From Macrostomum hystrix (Eukaryota > Platyhelminthes > Macrostomidae), in contig CATNEN010000032.1 in the NCBI GenBank assembly GCA_950097015.1, positions 868,001-932,000 on the forward strand: a stretch of 64,000 nt of DNA. Reading direction: 5' to 3'. Under the pieces are notes generated by a model, which searched no databases, was not told the DNA's origin, and worked only from the letters and a program-made list of their open reading frames with translations. The position numbers were made by a program, and so were the translations under genes. Of the stretch, positions 1 through 13,800 are shown in pieces. How positions within the stretch are numbered: position 1 is the first letter of the stretch; every line of letters starts with the position of its first letter.

Positions 1-1251
1 GAACTATTCAAACGCAGCCGTAGCAGTCTGCACCAGCATGAAAAGAAGGGTCCACCTGCTCCAACTGCTGCTTGAGTCCTTCGGATACAGACTTTCGATA
101 GACACACTGGCTTAAGTGGAACAGGCAGCCAGATAGTTTAATCTCAGAAACCTGGCGAATCGCATTGATTTGCGTTCGCTCAAAGTCGCACGTCCATGAA
201 GATGGAGTCAGATTCCAGGCCAGCTCGAGTAGAATAGAAAAAACGGCAGTCAATCGACTTAGCCGTCTCAGGATGTCCTGCGTGCAGTCCTCTGGCAGTC
301 GCTTGAGCCAGATGACTCCTCGCTTAACTTATAACGGGCTTTCGGAGTATAGCCTATATCGCCAGTGCTACTGCCGCAGTGCCATAGTATCCCATACTAC
401 TAATTAACACCGAAAAAGTCGAGACATCAGACAAGTGCTGTGGAAATCCTTCCACACTGAACGAGACGAACGCCTTTGGAGATAATTTGTGATCCTAACA
501 TTTCCTAGTTTAATAAAGTCAGGAGCGATCTACTTCTCCAAGAGTATTCTCAGCTCAGGCCCGAAGTCTGGACTTGGAGGTGTCGCGTGTGTACTAATAT
601 AGCCGTTTTGGACCCCTCCCCGCCAGCTAGCGGTTACTATTGGCTGCGGCTCAACAGAGCTCTCTAATTGGCTGGAATAAAGTCGCAAACAGAAATTCCT
701 CGGGTGGGCCATTGGTGGAAAAGCCCTGGAAAAACCGGCCATTGACCATGTCACTGGCTCAATAATTGACGGCACTCCTACTTAGCTTCGCTCTCTGCGG
801 CAAATTCCACATTCGAAAATTTCAAGTCGAAACAAAAAGCATACAAAGCAAAGTTAGTAAATTATTTGCTTAAGAAAGTGCTACTGTTCATTAGGATCTG
901 CATAGGTGCCGTATCCGTTTGAGCAAGCGACGGCCGAAGCATACTTGTAACATTCGAACAACAAATATGACAACAACATCTTTGAAAAAGTTGCAGTCTA
1001 CTTCATAAGTTGCATCTGGGACACCTTTCGATTTCTAAAATGCAGCCAATGAAAAGTTAAGCAACTAAATATACTCGTATCTTCAGCAATTAACGGCTGG
1101 TCACAGCGAGTAGTACTCGTAGGGACAAAGTTTGGACATTGCAGTAAACATTACATTTCCTTCAGTCGGATTTTGGTTAGGGTCATCGTTTACTAGTTCG
1201 AATTTTTTGTTCTATAAATATTTTGTTATAAAATCAATAGCGGCGGGTGAG
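1..1251. other. 3' flank of the carboxypeptidase gene
   Basis: No gene recognised. Only short ORFs without family motifs; no canonical polyadenylation signal was found on the minus strand right after the stop codon at 1252. Confidence 0.5.
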
Positions 1252-1805
1252 TTATGGCGGCCTCCGACGAGCCGCGCGAAACTGGGACATTCGCCTAGCA
1301 GCGTCGGCAGCAACAGGAAGCCGCGGCACCGGCGGGCTGGCTACCGCCGACTGGCCCGGCGGCGGCGACATCTGCAGACTGATGGTCGAGGGCCTGCAGA
1401 AAATAAGAAATGGAAATTCCTCTGATGAATTTTGCGACAATTGTCGTGAATGCTGTGATTTTATACGTGATATGATAAATTTCGTGATTATTGTAATTTT
1501 TTTGTACATTGTGAAAGTCGTTCGAATGAAGTGATTCTGTGATGTTTCTTCTCCTAATTCTGTGGTTCGCTAAATGAACAATGCAATATTCTATCTTAAA
1601 TCTTGGATTCTAAATCCGGAAAACACTAATCCGGATCAGCTGTCACCTGCTCTGGCCAGCTGTGAGATGCGGCGCAGGCGGCTTGTTGCCGCTGCTCAGC
1701 ACGACAGTCGGCTGGCTGAAGGTCTGAGCGATCTCCTGCCCGCCAGGGGGCTGCCGCCACTGACTGGACCGTCTTTGCTGCTGTTGTGGCTGCTGCTGCT
1801 GTTGT

Positions 1806-1850
<45 letters not shown>

Positions 1851-4800
1851 TGTTGTGGCTGCTGCTGCTGCTGCTGTTGCTGTTGCTGCTGTCGAGACTG
1901 AGCATGCAAAGGGCTCGATAATTCAATATCCGGGTTGTTGGTGACGTTGGAAAACTGCCGATTGACCGAATCAGCCGATTCAGACACGGACTGTTTAGTG
2001 CCCACATCTTTGATCGCCTCGGTCCTGAAGATCGACTGGACTCGGGAAGGCGATTGTGTTGTCACTTCCTGATGCGATGGCGATAGCTGCTGCGCCGGGC
2101 AACTGGCTGTAGCTGTCGGCGTTGAGCCGGCACCCTCTTCAGCGGTCGAGAGTGGCACGCAGCCACCGCATGCTGTCTGGCCCTCCAATGCGACGGCTAA
2201 TTCTGGACTTGAGTGCTGCGCCTCGGCTGCCAACGCTCCCAGAGGAAGCTGAGCTGGCAAGCTGCTGGAATGCGCTGGTGAATGGTCCCTGGCAATGGAC
2301 ACTTGCAGAATCTCGACAGAGGCGACGTTGGAGGCTGCAGAGACGACTGGGTGGTGGCTGCTAGGAGCTGGCGGCGGAGCAGCAACTCTCGGACCGGGCA
2401 GTCGGTGGCGCATCCGAACTCGATTTGATGCCAGCAGGCGTGTGTCTGCAAATAATTCTTGGAATTATTTGACTCCCAGCCAAGGACCACTGAACTCCGT
2501 AGATAAACAAAAATTGCCTCTTAAAAAATAAAAAACAATGGTTTTAGAAAAAAGCGGTTAATATTTTCTTCGAGAGCCCGTTTTTTAACCCACCTTCCAA
2601 CTACCCCACTTCACTCCTGCCCTACCACCCTAAGGCCCCACCTCCCTCCTGCCCCACCTCCCTCCTGCAACATCTCCCTTCTGCAACACCTCCGTCCTGC
2701 AACACCTTCCGGCCACTCCTCCTGCCCGATTTCCATACCGTTCAACCTCCCTTTTGCCAATTTTCTGTCTCTTACCCACCTTCTTTTCTTTGACTTTTCA
2801 GTTTCAGAAGATCAAAGCAAGCACAATCTACTTTGAGTAGTAAGTTTACGTCTAGAAATCGATTTACAGTCGAAATACAAAATACTTTAGTGGGTTTATC
2901 GGCCGTGTGCATGTTAGAAGTGTGAAATTAAGCAGAGAACTGTAACGTCAGTCACCTATGCCAGAAAGCTAAGGAGAAGCCACGACAGAATCCAGATAGA
3001 GCATATCTGATAAGCTAACCACACTACTAATTTGACTACAGTAGGCGTGAAAGGAAAACGCTACAAAAAATAGACAAACCAAAAAATTGGAATCTGCTGA
3101 AGCTTGAAAGACCTGCAGAATGAGGTGAAGTAAATCTACGTATTTAAGCTGTTCTCGAACATCTAGTCGTAATTTTTTCCATCTCAAATAACTATTAGTT
3201 TTAGGTTAAAAGTTATCTCGCAATGAAACGTGATTAAAAGTACTTTGGTTTTTCTTACTTGACGAATTAAAAGACTCCAATGGGGCTGCCACTCCAGGCA
3301 GGACCGGGCTGGTTTCAGCCATTGACAATGCGCCTGTGAGCTGACAACCAGCAGACGAGGTCTGGGCCACATTGGACGATGAAGACAGCGGGCAAGCGGC
3401 TTTCATTCGCCTGCCGATCCGCGCATTGGCGTCGTCTAATGAGACAGCACGGCTAAGCACTTGCTGCAGCTGCTGCTGCTGTTGCTGCTGCTGTTGTGTG
3501 GGGTCTAGGAAAAATATTAATGAGGGCCTACTTTGATTTCTTGTTCAGATATTATCATGTCCATTCACCAGAGCTTAAGTCTTCTAATTGCCCTGACCAC
3601 AACCGCAACTCCCTGCCCTTGTACTGACCAACCACCTCACTCCCTGCCCTTGTACTGACCAACCACCTCACTCCCTGCCCTGTTACTGACCAACCACCTC
3701 ACTCCCTGCCCTGTTACTGACCAACCACCTCACTCCGTGCCCTTGTACTGACCAACCACCTCACTCCCTGCCCTGTTACTGACCAACCACCTCACTCCGT
3801 GCCCTTGTACTGACAACCACCTCACTCCCTACCCTGGTCCTGACCCACAACCTCAACTCCCTATTCTTTATATTCTAACCGATCGACCTCAATTATCACA
3901 GTCTAATTTAATTGCTTAATTTAAGGAAGGACGATAGAAACAACAGGATCGTATGAAATGGTATCTAGGGTTTAAACTTGAATCGGGAGAGAGAAAAAAT
4001 ACATTTAATTTTAATAACTAGGCCTAGGAAAATCAGCATCGTTCATTGTTGCATCACCTCAATGCTCTGTGGGGGGTATCTAATTGAACTAGATTAAAAA
4101 AAATACTTAGGTTTAAGTGATTGTGAAAGTGCTAATAAAAGGTGCTCAGTAAGCTGCCGTTAGTATTTACTAGTAGCTCGAGTAGTAATGCTATAATCGG
4201 TGCCATGTCACTCAATCAGTGCAATTAGCACCTGTGTTAGCCAACAGGTACTCGATGGTCTCCAGCCGGTAGTTGTGCGACACCGCGTTTTGCCGCTGGT
4301 AGGAGAATATGCGCATCAAGCTGGACGACTCTTGGCAAACATCGGGAGCAGTGGAAGGTACTTCGTTTGGGGCAATTGTCATTGACCCAGGTTTAGACCC
4401 CACTCCCTATGAGACCTGGCGGTCTCACCCACCCCACTCCTATGAGAGCTGGCGGTCTCACCCACCCCACTCCCTATGAGAACTGGCGGTCTCACCCACC
4501 CCACTCCTATGAGAGCTGGCGGTCTCACCCACCCCACTCCCTATGAGAGCTGGCGGTCTCACCTACCCCACCCCCTATGAGAGCTGGCGGTCTCACCCAC
4601 CCCACTCCCTATGAGACCTGGCGGTCTCACCCACCCACCCCACTCCCATGAGAGCTGGCGGTCTCAACCACCCCACTCCTATGAGAGCTGGCGGTCTCAA
4701 CCACCCCACTCCCTATGAGACCTGGCGGTCTCACCCACCCACCCCACTCCCATGAGAGCTGGCGGTCTCAACCACCCCACTCCTATGAGAGCTGGCGGTC

Positions 4801-7800
4801 TCAACCACCCACCCCACTCCTATGAGAGCTGGCGGTCTCACCCACCCCACTCCCTATGAGAGCTGGCGGTCTCACCCACCCCACTCCCTATGAGAGCTGG
4901 CGGTCTCAACCACCCACCCCACTCCTATGAGAGCTGGCGGTCTCACCCACCCCACTCGTATGAGAGCTGGCGGTCTCACCGTACTGCAGCATACGCTGCG
5001 CTAGCCGGCTTTGTTGGTCCAGGAGGCGGTGCGCCGGCATCGCGATAGCTGACTGCGGCTGCTGCCCGTGCGGTTGAGGCTCCACGTCCAGCAACTCGAC
5101 GGAGTTGTTCGGTGCCGGCAGCTGCTGACTAACAGTCAGTTCAGCTGCTGTTGCTGTCATCGATGCAGACGCTTCCGGGGATTCGAACCCGCGACCTATG
5201 GCAGCTGCGGCCCGCAAAGTCGGATCCGATGCCACTGGCTGCAGCAAATGCTCCACTGTTTGTTAAATTGAAAACATTCATTTCACCTATTTCAAATAGC
5301 CCTAAACAAAAACCTTTAATCCTTCGACTAGTCGTTCGACAGTCACGGCACTTCGAATCCTTCCCGGCGGCTGCTGTTGAGTAGTTGTGGGAGTCGCGTT
5401 TGCCTTGGGAACAGTCGGCGGTATCGACGGTCGGGGTTTCTGACGGGCCGCCGTTGCTACGACTGCTGAAGCTATTGGAGTTGTCGCTGCCGGTGAGCTG
5501 TTTGTCTTTTCGCTTGGCTGATTGTGCGGGCACCTCTGTGGGCAGTTTTTTATCGCAATTTTCACGTGCATCATACTAGCAGTAGGCAGGTGATTGAGCT
5601 GGCTAAAACTCACGAATATTAGTCACTAAAATAGCAGTTAGTGAAACTAACAAATTCAACGGTAACTTTCTGTGCGTAATTAATAATACTACTGGCCAAC
5701 ATGTTAGCTCAACCTTAGCTTATCTTCAAATGGATTAAGGTGTGGTGTTAATTAGGTCTTCAAAATAGTTTTCATTTTCGTACTGCACTGCCGCAGTGGT
5801 CGCAAAATATCGGCCGCTTTGACGATGAAGCCGAGCTCTGAAAATTTGCGAGCCGAGCTCGATTCTTGCAGCTCTGCGAAACTTATGGAAATGCTGCGAT
5901 TCTAGACCATTTCTAGGAAAACTGAACACCTACTTTATCTGAACATTGTGGACAATCAAAGGGCAATACAATTATATATCTCGTATGTTGTGAGATAATA
6001 AATTATTCTCTATACTGCTGACCGATGAAAACTTCTCAATTCAAATCCACATGCCCACACTCTGTCTCACCCTCTGCCCCAACCTCTGTCTCACCCTCTG
6101 CCCCAGCCTCTGCCCTACCCTCTGCCCCACACTCTCTCACCCTCTGTCTCACCCTCTGCCCCACCCTCTGCCCCACACTCTCTCACCCTCTGCCCCACCC
6201 TCTGTCTCACTCTCTGCCCCACACTCTCTCACCCTCTGCCCCACCCTCTGTCTCACTCTCTGCCCCACACTCTCTCACCCTCTGCCCCATCCTCTGTCTC
6301 ACCCTCTGTCCCACCTTCTGTCTCACCCTCTGTCCCACCCTCTGTCTCATCCTCTGCCCCACCCTCTGCCCCACCCTCTGCCCCACCCTCTGCCTCACCG
6401 TAGTCGCTTTCGAGCCTTTCCTGGCCGCCGCCCCGGCAGCCGCAGCCGCCAGGTCCTTTCGGCTGCGTCGCTTTTTGCGCCGACCGCCGACGCCGCCGCC
6501 ACCGCTGGATGCACCCGTCTTGCGCATGAACTCGAAGTGGGCCGGCAATCCGTCCGACACGGAACTGTCCGAGCCGCCGTCGTCCGAACTGTCGCCGGCG
6601 CTGTCCGCTTCGTCGGCCCCGGCCGCGGCGGCGTCGGCGACCCCCTCGGGCAGATCAGCGAGGTTCAACTGGTCGGGATCGGAAAGCTCAGTGCACTGAC
6701 CCGAGCGCTGCAGGTTCGCGAGAATCTGCACTTTCAGCCTGCGCTCCAGCTCCTTGAGGATCAGATCGCGCTGTTGGTGGAGGAGACGGCGAGATATCCC
6801 AGTGACAGGCGGTCTGTTGCATAGGCTGGGCAGTGGACTGACAGGCTGACAGACATTACTGACAGACAATACTGACAGACATTACTGACAGACTGACATT
6901 ACTGGCAGAGATTACTGACAGACAATACTGACAGACATTACTGACAGACAATACTGACAGACATTACTGACAGACTGACATTACTGACAGAGATTACTGA
7001 CAGACATTACTGACAGACTGACATTACTGACAGAGATTACTGACAGACAGACTGACAAACAATAGGACGATGTTCAAAACAGATAGGTAAAGTTTAAGAT
7101 CTATAGCTAAAGAAATAAGCTGTCTAGTATAGTTAAGGCGAGGAGGCATAGCGCCAGACCGTATTATTCTTTAAAATAAGGCTGTCAGCAAGCGGAGCAT
7201 GCTAAGAAATTGTTCCGCTTTAAAGGTGGCATTGAAAAATTAATTCGAAAGTTTAAGTGCACATGCATATCAGCGTATGTGTTCATTGTGATTCAGTTAT
7301 TTACTATTATAGTCTTACCCATAAATAGCAGCATCAGCAGCATAAAATAAATCTCAGCAGCTTAATTAGCTCGCAAATGTTTTAAAGGAAGCAGAGTATT
7401 TTTGTTGCTGCTGCAGCTATATGCAATAACTGCCAATTATTCGGTCATACCCATTCCAAATATTATTCTGTTTCAGTAGGCTTGATCAGCTCATACTATC
7501 GACCTCGCTAATCCACCCTTTCATTATCCACCCTTTCATTATCCACCCTTTCATTATCCACCCTTTCATTATCCACCCTTTCACTATCCACCCTTTCATT
7601 ATCCACCCTTTCACTATCCGCCCTTTCACTATCCGCCCTTTCATTATCCGCCCTTTCACTATCCGCCCTTTCACTATCCGCCCTTTCATTATCCGCCCTT
7701 TCATTATCCGCCCTTTCATTATCCGCCCTTTCACTATCCGCCCTTGCTAATCCGCCCTTTCACTATCCGCTCTTGCTAATCCGCCCTTACTAATCCTCCG

Positions 7801-10800
7801 TTTCTAATCCACCGTTTATAATCCGCCCTTGCTAATCCGCCCTTACTAATCCGCCCTTACTAATCCGCATTTTCTAATCCGGCATTTCACTATCCGCCCT
7901 TTCATTATCCGCCCTTTCACTATCCGACCTTGCTAATCCGCCCTTACTAATCCTCCGTTTCTAATCCACCGTTTATAATCCGCCCTTGCTAATCCGCCCT
8001 TACTAATCCGCCCTTACTAATCCGCCCTTACTAATCCGCATTTTCTAATCCGGCATTTCACTATCCGCCCTTTCACTATCCGCCCTTTCACTATCCGCCT
8101 TTCATTATCCGCCCTCGCTAATCCGCCTTTACTAATCCACTCTTTAATCCACTCTTTCTAATCCACCATTTCTAATCCGCCCTTGCTAATCTGTCATTTC
8201 ATTATACGCCCTTTCATTTCTTGCCCCTCTTCACGAGCTATAAGCCTTATATTTGTCCACCCTCTCTAATCCAGCATCTCTAAACAGCCCTTTCGAATCC
8301 GCAATCCTCTGATCCACCGTCTCTAATCCATCCTCTCTGAATCCGCCCTGTCTGAATCCGCACCCTCATTATCTGCCCTCTCCTCCCCTGTATCCAGCCA
8401 GTCCCTGGCCCAGTTTCGAGCCCAGCCCAGCAGGCGCACCTTGGCAGCGCTGGGATCAAAATAGTCCAACAGGGTGTCGCACAGATGCGCACCCATCTGT
8501 TCCAGGTGGCGGCAGCTGAAATGAAACCCAGCCAGGCCGCCCAGAGTGGAGCCTCCAAAGGTGGCCTCCATGGTGTAGGCGCAGCGGACGCCAAGCCGGT
8601 ACATCACAATGCGGCCGGTGCCCTCCTTGCTCTTCTGCATGCGGAATTTGCAGCTGTCCGGCGCGAATTTGTCCGGCGCATTGCGGCCCACCATGGCCGG
8701 GAACACCCGCTCAGAGAAGCGCTCGGATGCGGCGGACGCGGCTGACAGCGTTGACTGAAGGTTTTTTGATGGTTTTTTTCGGAATCATATTTTCTACTTC
8801 ATCAGCTTGCAATTTTTAACTTTAAGATCCCCTTTATTGATGCCCAATAATTGGTCGATACTTTAAATCTACCTAGACTAGTCCTTCCTGTTCTCTGATT
8901 GGCTGAAACATTGAATTCCGTAAACTAATTCACCCTGAAATCTGATTGGCTGAAACATTGAAATTCGTAAACTAATTCACCCTGAAATCTGACTGGCTGA
9001 AACATTGAAATTCGTAAACTAATTCACCCTGAAATCTGACTGGCTGAAACATTGAAATTCGTAAACTAATTCACCCTGAAATCTGACTGGCTGAAACATT
9101 GAAATTCGTAAACTAATTCACCCTGAAATCTGATTGGCTGAAAAATTGAAATTCGTAAACTAATTCACCCTGAAATCTGACTGGCTGAAGCATTGAATTC
9201 CGTGAACTAATTCACCCTGAAATCTGATTGGCTGAAACATTGAAATTCGTAAACTAATTCACCCTGAAATCTGACTGGCTGAAACATTGAAATTCGTAAA
9301 CTAATTCACCCTGAAATCTGACTGGCTGAAACATTGAAATTCGTAAACTAATTCACCCTGAAATCTGACTGGCTGAAACATTGAAATTCGTAAACTAATT
9401 CACCCTGAAATCTGATTGGCTGAAAAATTGAAATTCGTAAACTAATTCACCCTGAAATCTGACTGGCTGAAGCATTGAATTCCGTGAACTAATTCACCCT
9501 GAAATCTGATTGGCTGAAACATTGAATTCCATAAACTAATTCACCCTGAAATATGATTAGCTGAAACGTTGAAATTCTTAAACTAATTCACCCTGAAATC
9601 TGATTGGCTGAAACATTGAATTCCGTAAACTAATTCACCCTGAAATCTGATTGGCTGAAACGTTGAAATTCGTAAACTAATTCACCCTGAAATCTGATTG
9701 GCTGAAACATTGAATTCCGTAAACTAATTCACCCTGAAATCTGATTGGCTGAAACGTTGAAATTCGTAAACTAATTCACCCTGAAATCTGATTGGTTGAA
9801 ACATTGAATTTCGTGAACTAATCCACTCTGAAATCTGATTGGTTAAAACTTTAGATTTCTTAAATTAACCTACCCTGAAATCTGATTATCTGAAATTTTA
9901 ATTTCACTTAAATTCATACTGATCTCTGATTGGTCGAAATTTTGAATCTCTCTAGACTAGCCCTTCCTGCTCTTTGATTGGCTGAAATATTGATTATCTC
10001 AAAACCACGCCTTCCTGCTCTCCAATCTGGGAAAATATGGAATCTCTATTAACTATTCAGTCCCACTGTCTGATTTGCAGAATTTTTATCCTGACAGAAG
10101 CCGAGCTTGACCTTGTCCGGACTGCAGCCGTACATGAAGACATTCTGCCGGCGCGAGTGTCCGTGCAGGTCGCAATAGAGCGCAACCTGGACCCCGCGAG
10201 CCTGCAGCCGCGTCACCAGCTCCACAATGGCGCTCACAGTCGGGAACGAGTCGCGCAGCGGACTTCGGTAGTTCCGATTCAGATCGCGACCGGCTAAAGA
10301 ACATCGGTAATTGCCCACTATCACACCGTCCGGATTGATCATAGGAACCACCTGAAGTTAGGGTTGCAGATTCAAGGATATGCGAGTAAAATTTGTTTGG
10401 TCAAGTCAAGTCACTTCAAGAGAGAATTCCTCCATTTGACATTGATCCCACCTTGCATCCTCCAGAGATCCCACCTTGCATCTTTGAGAGATCCCACCTT
10501 GCATCCTCCAGAGATCCCACCTTGCATCCTCCAGAGATCCCACCTTGCATCTTTGAGAGATCCCACCTTGCATCCTTAGAGATCCCACCTTGCATCCTTA
10601 GAGATCCCACCTTGCATCCTTAGAAATCCCACCTTGCATCCTTTAGAGTTCCCACCTTGCATCCTTAGAGATCCCACCTTGCATCTTTGAGAGATCCCAC
10701 CTTGCATCCTCCAGAGATCCCACCTTGCATCCTCCAGAGATCCCACCTTGCATCCTCCAGAGATCCCACCTTGCATCTTTGAGAGATCCCACCTTGCATC

Positions 10801-13800
10801 CTTAGAGATCCCACCTTGCATCCTTAGAGATCCCACCTTGCATCCTTAGAAATCCCACCTTGCATCCTTTAGAGTTCCCACCTTGCATCCTTAGAGATCC
10901 CACCTTGCATCCTTAGAAATCCCACCTTGCATCCTTTAGAGTTCCCTCCTTGCATCCTTAGAGATCCCACCTTGCATCTACTAAGATTATATTTTGTTAA
11001 CTTTTTTTCCTGTTGTCACTAGCTCTCCCGCAGTCCGTTTCGCACCTTGAAGGTGAAGCTGTCTCGCAGCAGGCGCGCATCGGGCAGCTGGCTGGTCAGG
11101 TGGTCCAGGAAGCCTTTCATCATCCAGCTGGCGTTGGACTCGCCCGGATGTACCCGTGCCGTCACTAAAATCACCGGCTTCTTTTGCCTTTGCTGCTGCT
11201 GCTGCTGCTGCTGCTGCTCCGGTGTTCCGATGGTCAGGAGGTGGACGGCGTTTCCGGCGAGGGAGCGGCAGAGGACTCTCTGCTTGCAGTAGCGGGACAC
11301 ATCCGGGTTGTCCTGCAGCGCCTGCAGATAGTCCAGTAGGTCCGAGTAGGTGTAGGGATAGCAGTGGGCGAAGTAGACGGTGTCGTCCGTGTACTCAAAC
11401 CTGGTCTGCCAGGTTAATGAGTAGTATGACTTCTCAACGCCGGACGGAGCTGTATACCTGGCAGATTTTTGGAAGGTTGAGCTGGGACAAATACTGCAAT
11501 GCTACTGATAGTAGCTGTAAATGTATTCTTCTGAATTTAAATAACTGCCACTTAAATAAGGATAACTGCCACCTTTTGAGTAGGATAACTGTCACCTTTT
11601 GAGTAGGATAACTGTCACCTTTTGAGTAGGATAACTGTCACCTTTTGAGTAGGATAACTGTCACCTTTTGAGTAGGATAACTGTCACCTTTTGAGTAGGA
11701 TAACTGTCACCTTTTGAGTAGGATAACTGTCACCTTTTGAGAAGGATACCTGTCACCTAGAGTAGGATAACTGCCACCTAGAGTAGGATAAGTGCCACCT
11801 AGAGTAGGATAACTGCCACCTAGAGTAGGATAAGTGCCACCTAGAGTAGGATAACTGCCACCTAGAGTAGGATAACTGCCACCTAGAGTAGGATAACTGC
11901 CACCTAGAGTAGGATAACTGCGTTCGAGTTTTTTTTCATTTAAAAGGCCTAGGAAAGCAGTAGAGATTTCGCTAAATGCTAGGTTGGCCAAGAAATTAGT
12001 GTCTGGTAAAGTTTCAGTAATGAAACTTGAATTAAAATGAAATTTTCAGTGAATTAGAAAGACAGTTTGCATAGCATGAATAGAATATTGAGTGCAGCTT
12101 ATTCTCTGGCTGGTCTACACAAATGCTGTGGCACATCTACTCTACAGTTAATGAGCGGGACACAGGTAACATCTGCACACTTCACTACAAACAATGGAAA
12201 TTATTCACTAACAAGCTGGCAACTGTAGGCGGAGAACAAAACCCAGGCATTAGCTTATACCTATTAATAGCTCATTTGTTGGTCACTGTTTAAATAAGCA
12301 ATCCCAGCTATTTGTGTGCTCGAGTTCTGCAACGGTTGCAAGACTGCGAAACGGTGCTTCTATGCTTAGAAAAAGAAAAGATAAAGAGATATAGAATGAG
12401 ACAGAGACAGAGAGAGAGAGAAAGACAGAAACGGTTGCACTCACCGCTGGCTGCTTTTGAAGTACTTGATGCCGGTGGCACATCTTCGCCAGCCAACGCC
12501 GCGGCTCTCGGCCCCTCTAACACTGTACATCAGCGGTCTGAGGCCCTCATTGTATAGGCTGGCCGACTGTGAATGGGTTAAGCGGCTTGGATGTGAGCGG
12601 GCAGGTGAGATGGAAATGCTCCTATAGCCACGCTGGTCACAAACTCTTTGAGAACTGAGCAACCGCTGTCTGCTTCCAAACTGCAGGAAATCCCCCCTTC
12701 TCTCTTTCCTTTGTCCCGCCACAATGTGGCGCGCCTCATCAGCAGATGTGAATACCGATTGTGTGACTGCAGTCACTAGCCCAATCTAGCCAGGGAATCA
12801 CCTTGTAGAAATTCACAAGAGTGAACCGGTAGGTTTGGCCCGCAACAGCATTGGAGACACGGAAGTAAAACCACTGGGTGTGCTTGCTGGTGTACAGGTC
12901 CGTCCTGAGCCACAGCTCGTAGTCACGCAGGCCTCTGAAAGATTAGGAAATGGACAATGTCTATTTAAGGTTGCACTGGCAACTATTCAATTGATTACAG
13001 CACATTTTAACACTGTGTAAGGTGCGATTAATCTTCCTGTAGTGCTGTGGCTTCGTGAGTTGTTAAAAATGTTCTTTTATGAGTGCTATGTGTGATGTGT
13101 TAACAGAATTATGTTCGTTGTGTTAGGGTGGTAGTGGCAGAGCGATCTAACGCGTTTGCCTCTCGCACCAAGGTCCCTGAGCTCGATTCCGCGGCGAGGC
13201 CACATTCATTGGGGGCTTGTCATGCAATTTACGCCCTTGAGGGCCAACCTCCAAGGCACAGTGAAGTGTACACTGCCTGACGATGAGAAAGACATGGCAG
13301 ATCTTTATATGTGTGTGTGCTCAGGAGTCAGTGGTTTGGTAGAATAGGGATGCCTGCCAAAACTATTATTATTGTGTTTTTCTGGACCTGTTACTTTATT
13401 TATTGGTCACGCTGTGTGGTGTGGTATCAGTAAGGCGGGCAGCCCTCACACTCTGTACGCCCTGCGCAAGTTGCCGCTCTCAAATCGCGACTCAAACATC
13501 AGCGAGTCGTCCGCTGAAGCTCCGTCAGCGCGAAGCTGGCAGACGCTGATGGCACGGCTGCCGCCAACACGAGACTTGATGAACTGTGGTCCAAGGACAG
13601 GGTTGGAGACAAGTTTGACAGCCTCCGTGGCGACTCCAGCTTAAAGTACATCAATCGGTGAAAACTTACAAACGGGGACAGCACGGGTTCGTACTTGAAG
13701 ACCAGCCTACAATCGCCAGCAGCCTCTTGGCCAAAGATCACGGGCGGTGGTTCGAATTCGTCTGAGGAAGTTTTTTTGCGTGGGGTTCGAGTGAATCTGA

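Noticed and set aside
1574-1921. Plus-strand poly-leucine ORF resembling a signal or membrane protein
   Set aside because: Antisense of the CAG-encoded glutamine tract of carboxypeptidase exon 19.
5165-5250. Functional tRNA gene
   Set aside because: B-box is perfect but no cloverleaf with paired acceptor stem could be drawn, and it lies in a coding exon; kept as a SINE-like remnant.
5302-5613. Alternative minus-strand frame across exon 15 (QKPRPSIPPTVP)
   Set aside because: Joining it to exon 16 gives a stop within about 20 codons; the KRKDKQLTGSDN frame keeps phase from exon 14 through exon 20.
6025-6824. Plus-strand frames rich in PLPHPL and TLCPTL
   Set aside because: 12-bp array plus antisense of carboxypeptidase exon 14; the minus-strand frame has the family motif SDSSVSDGLP.
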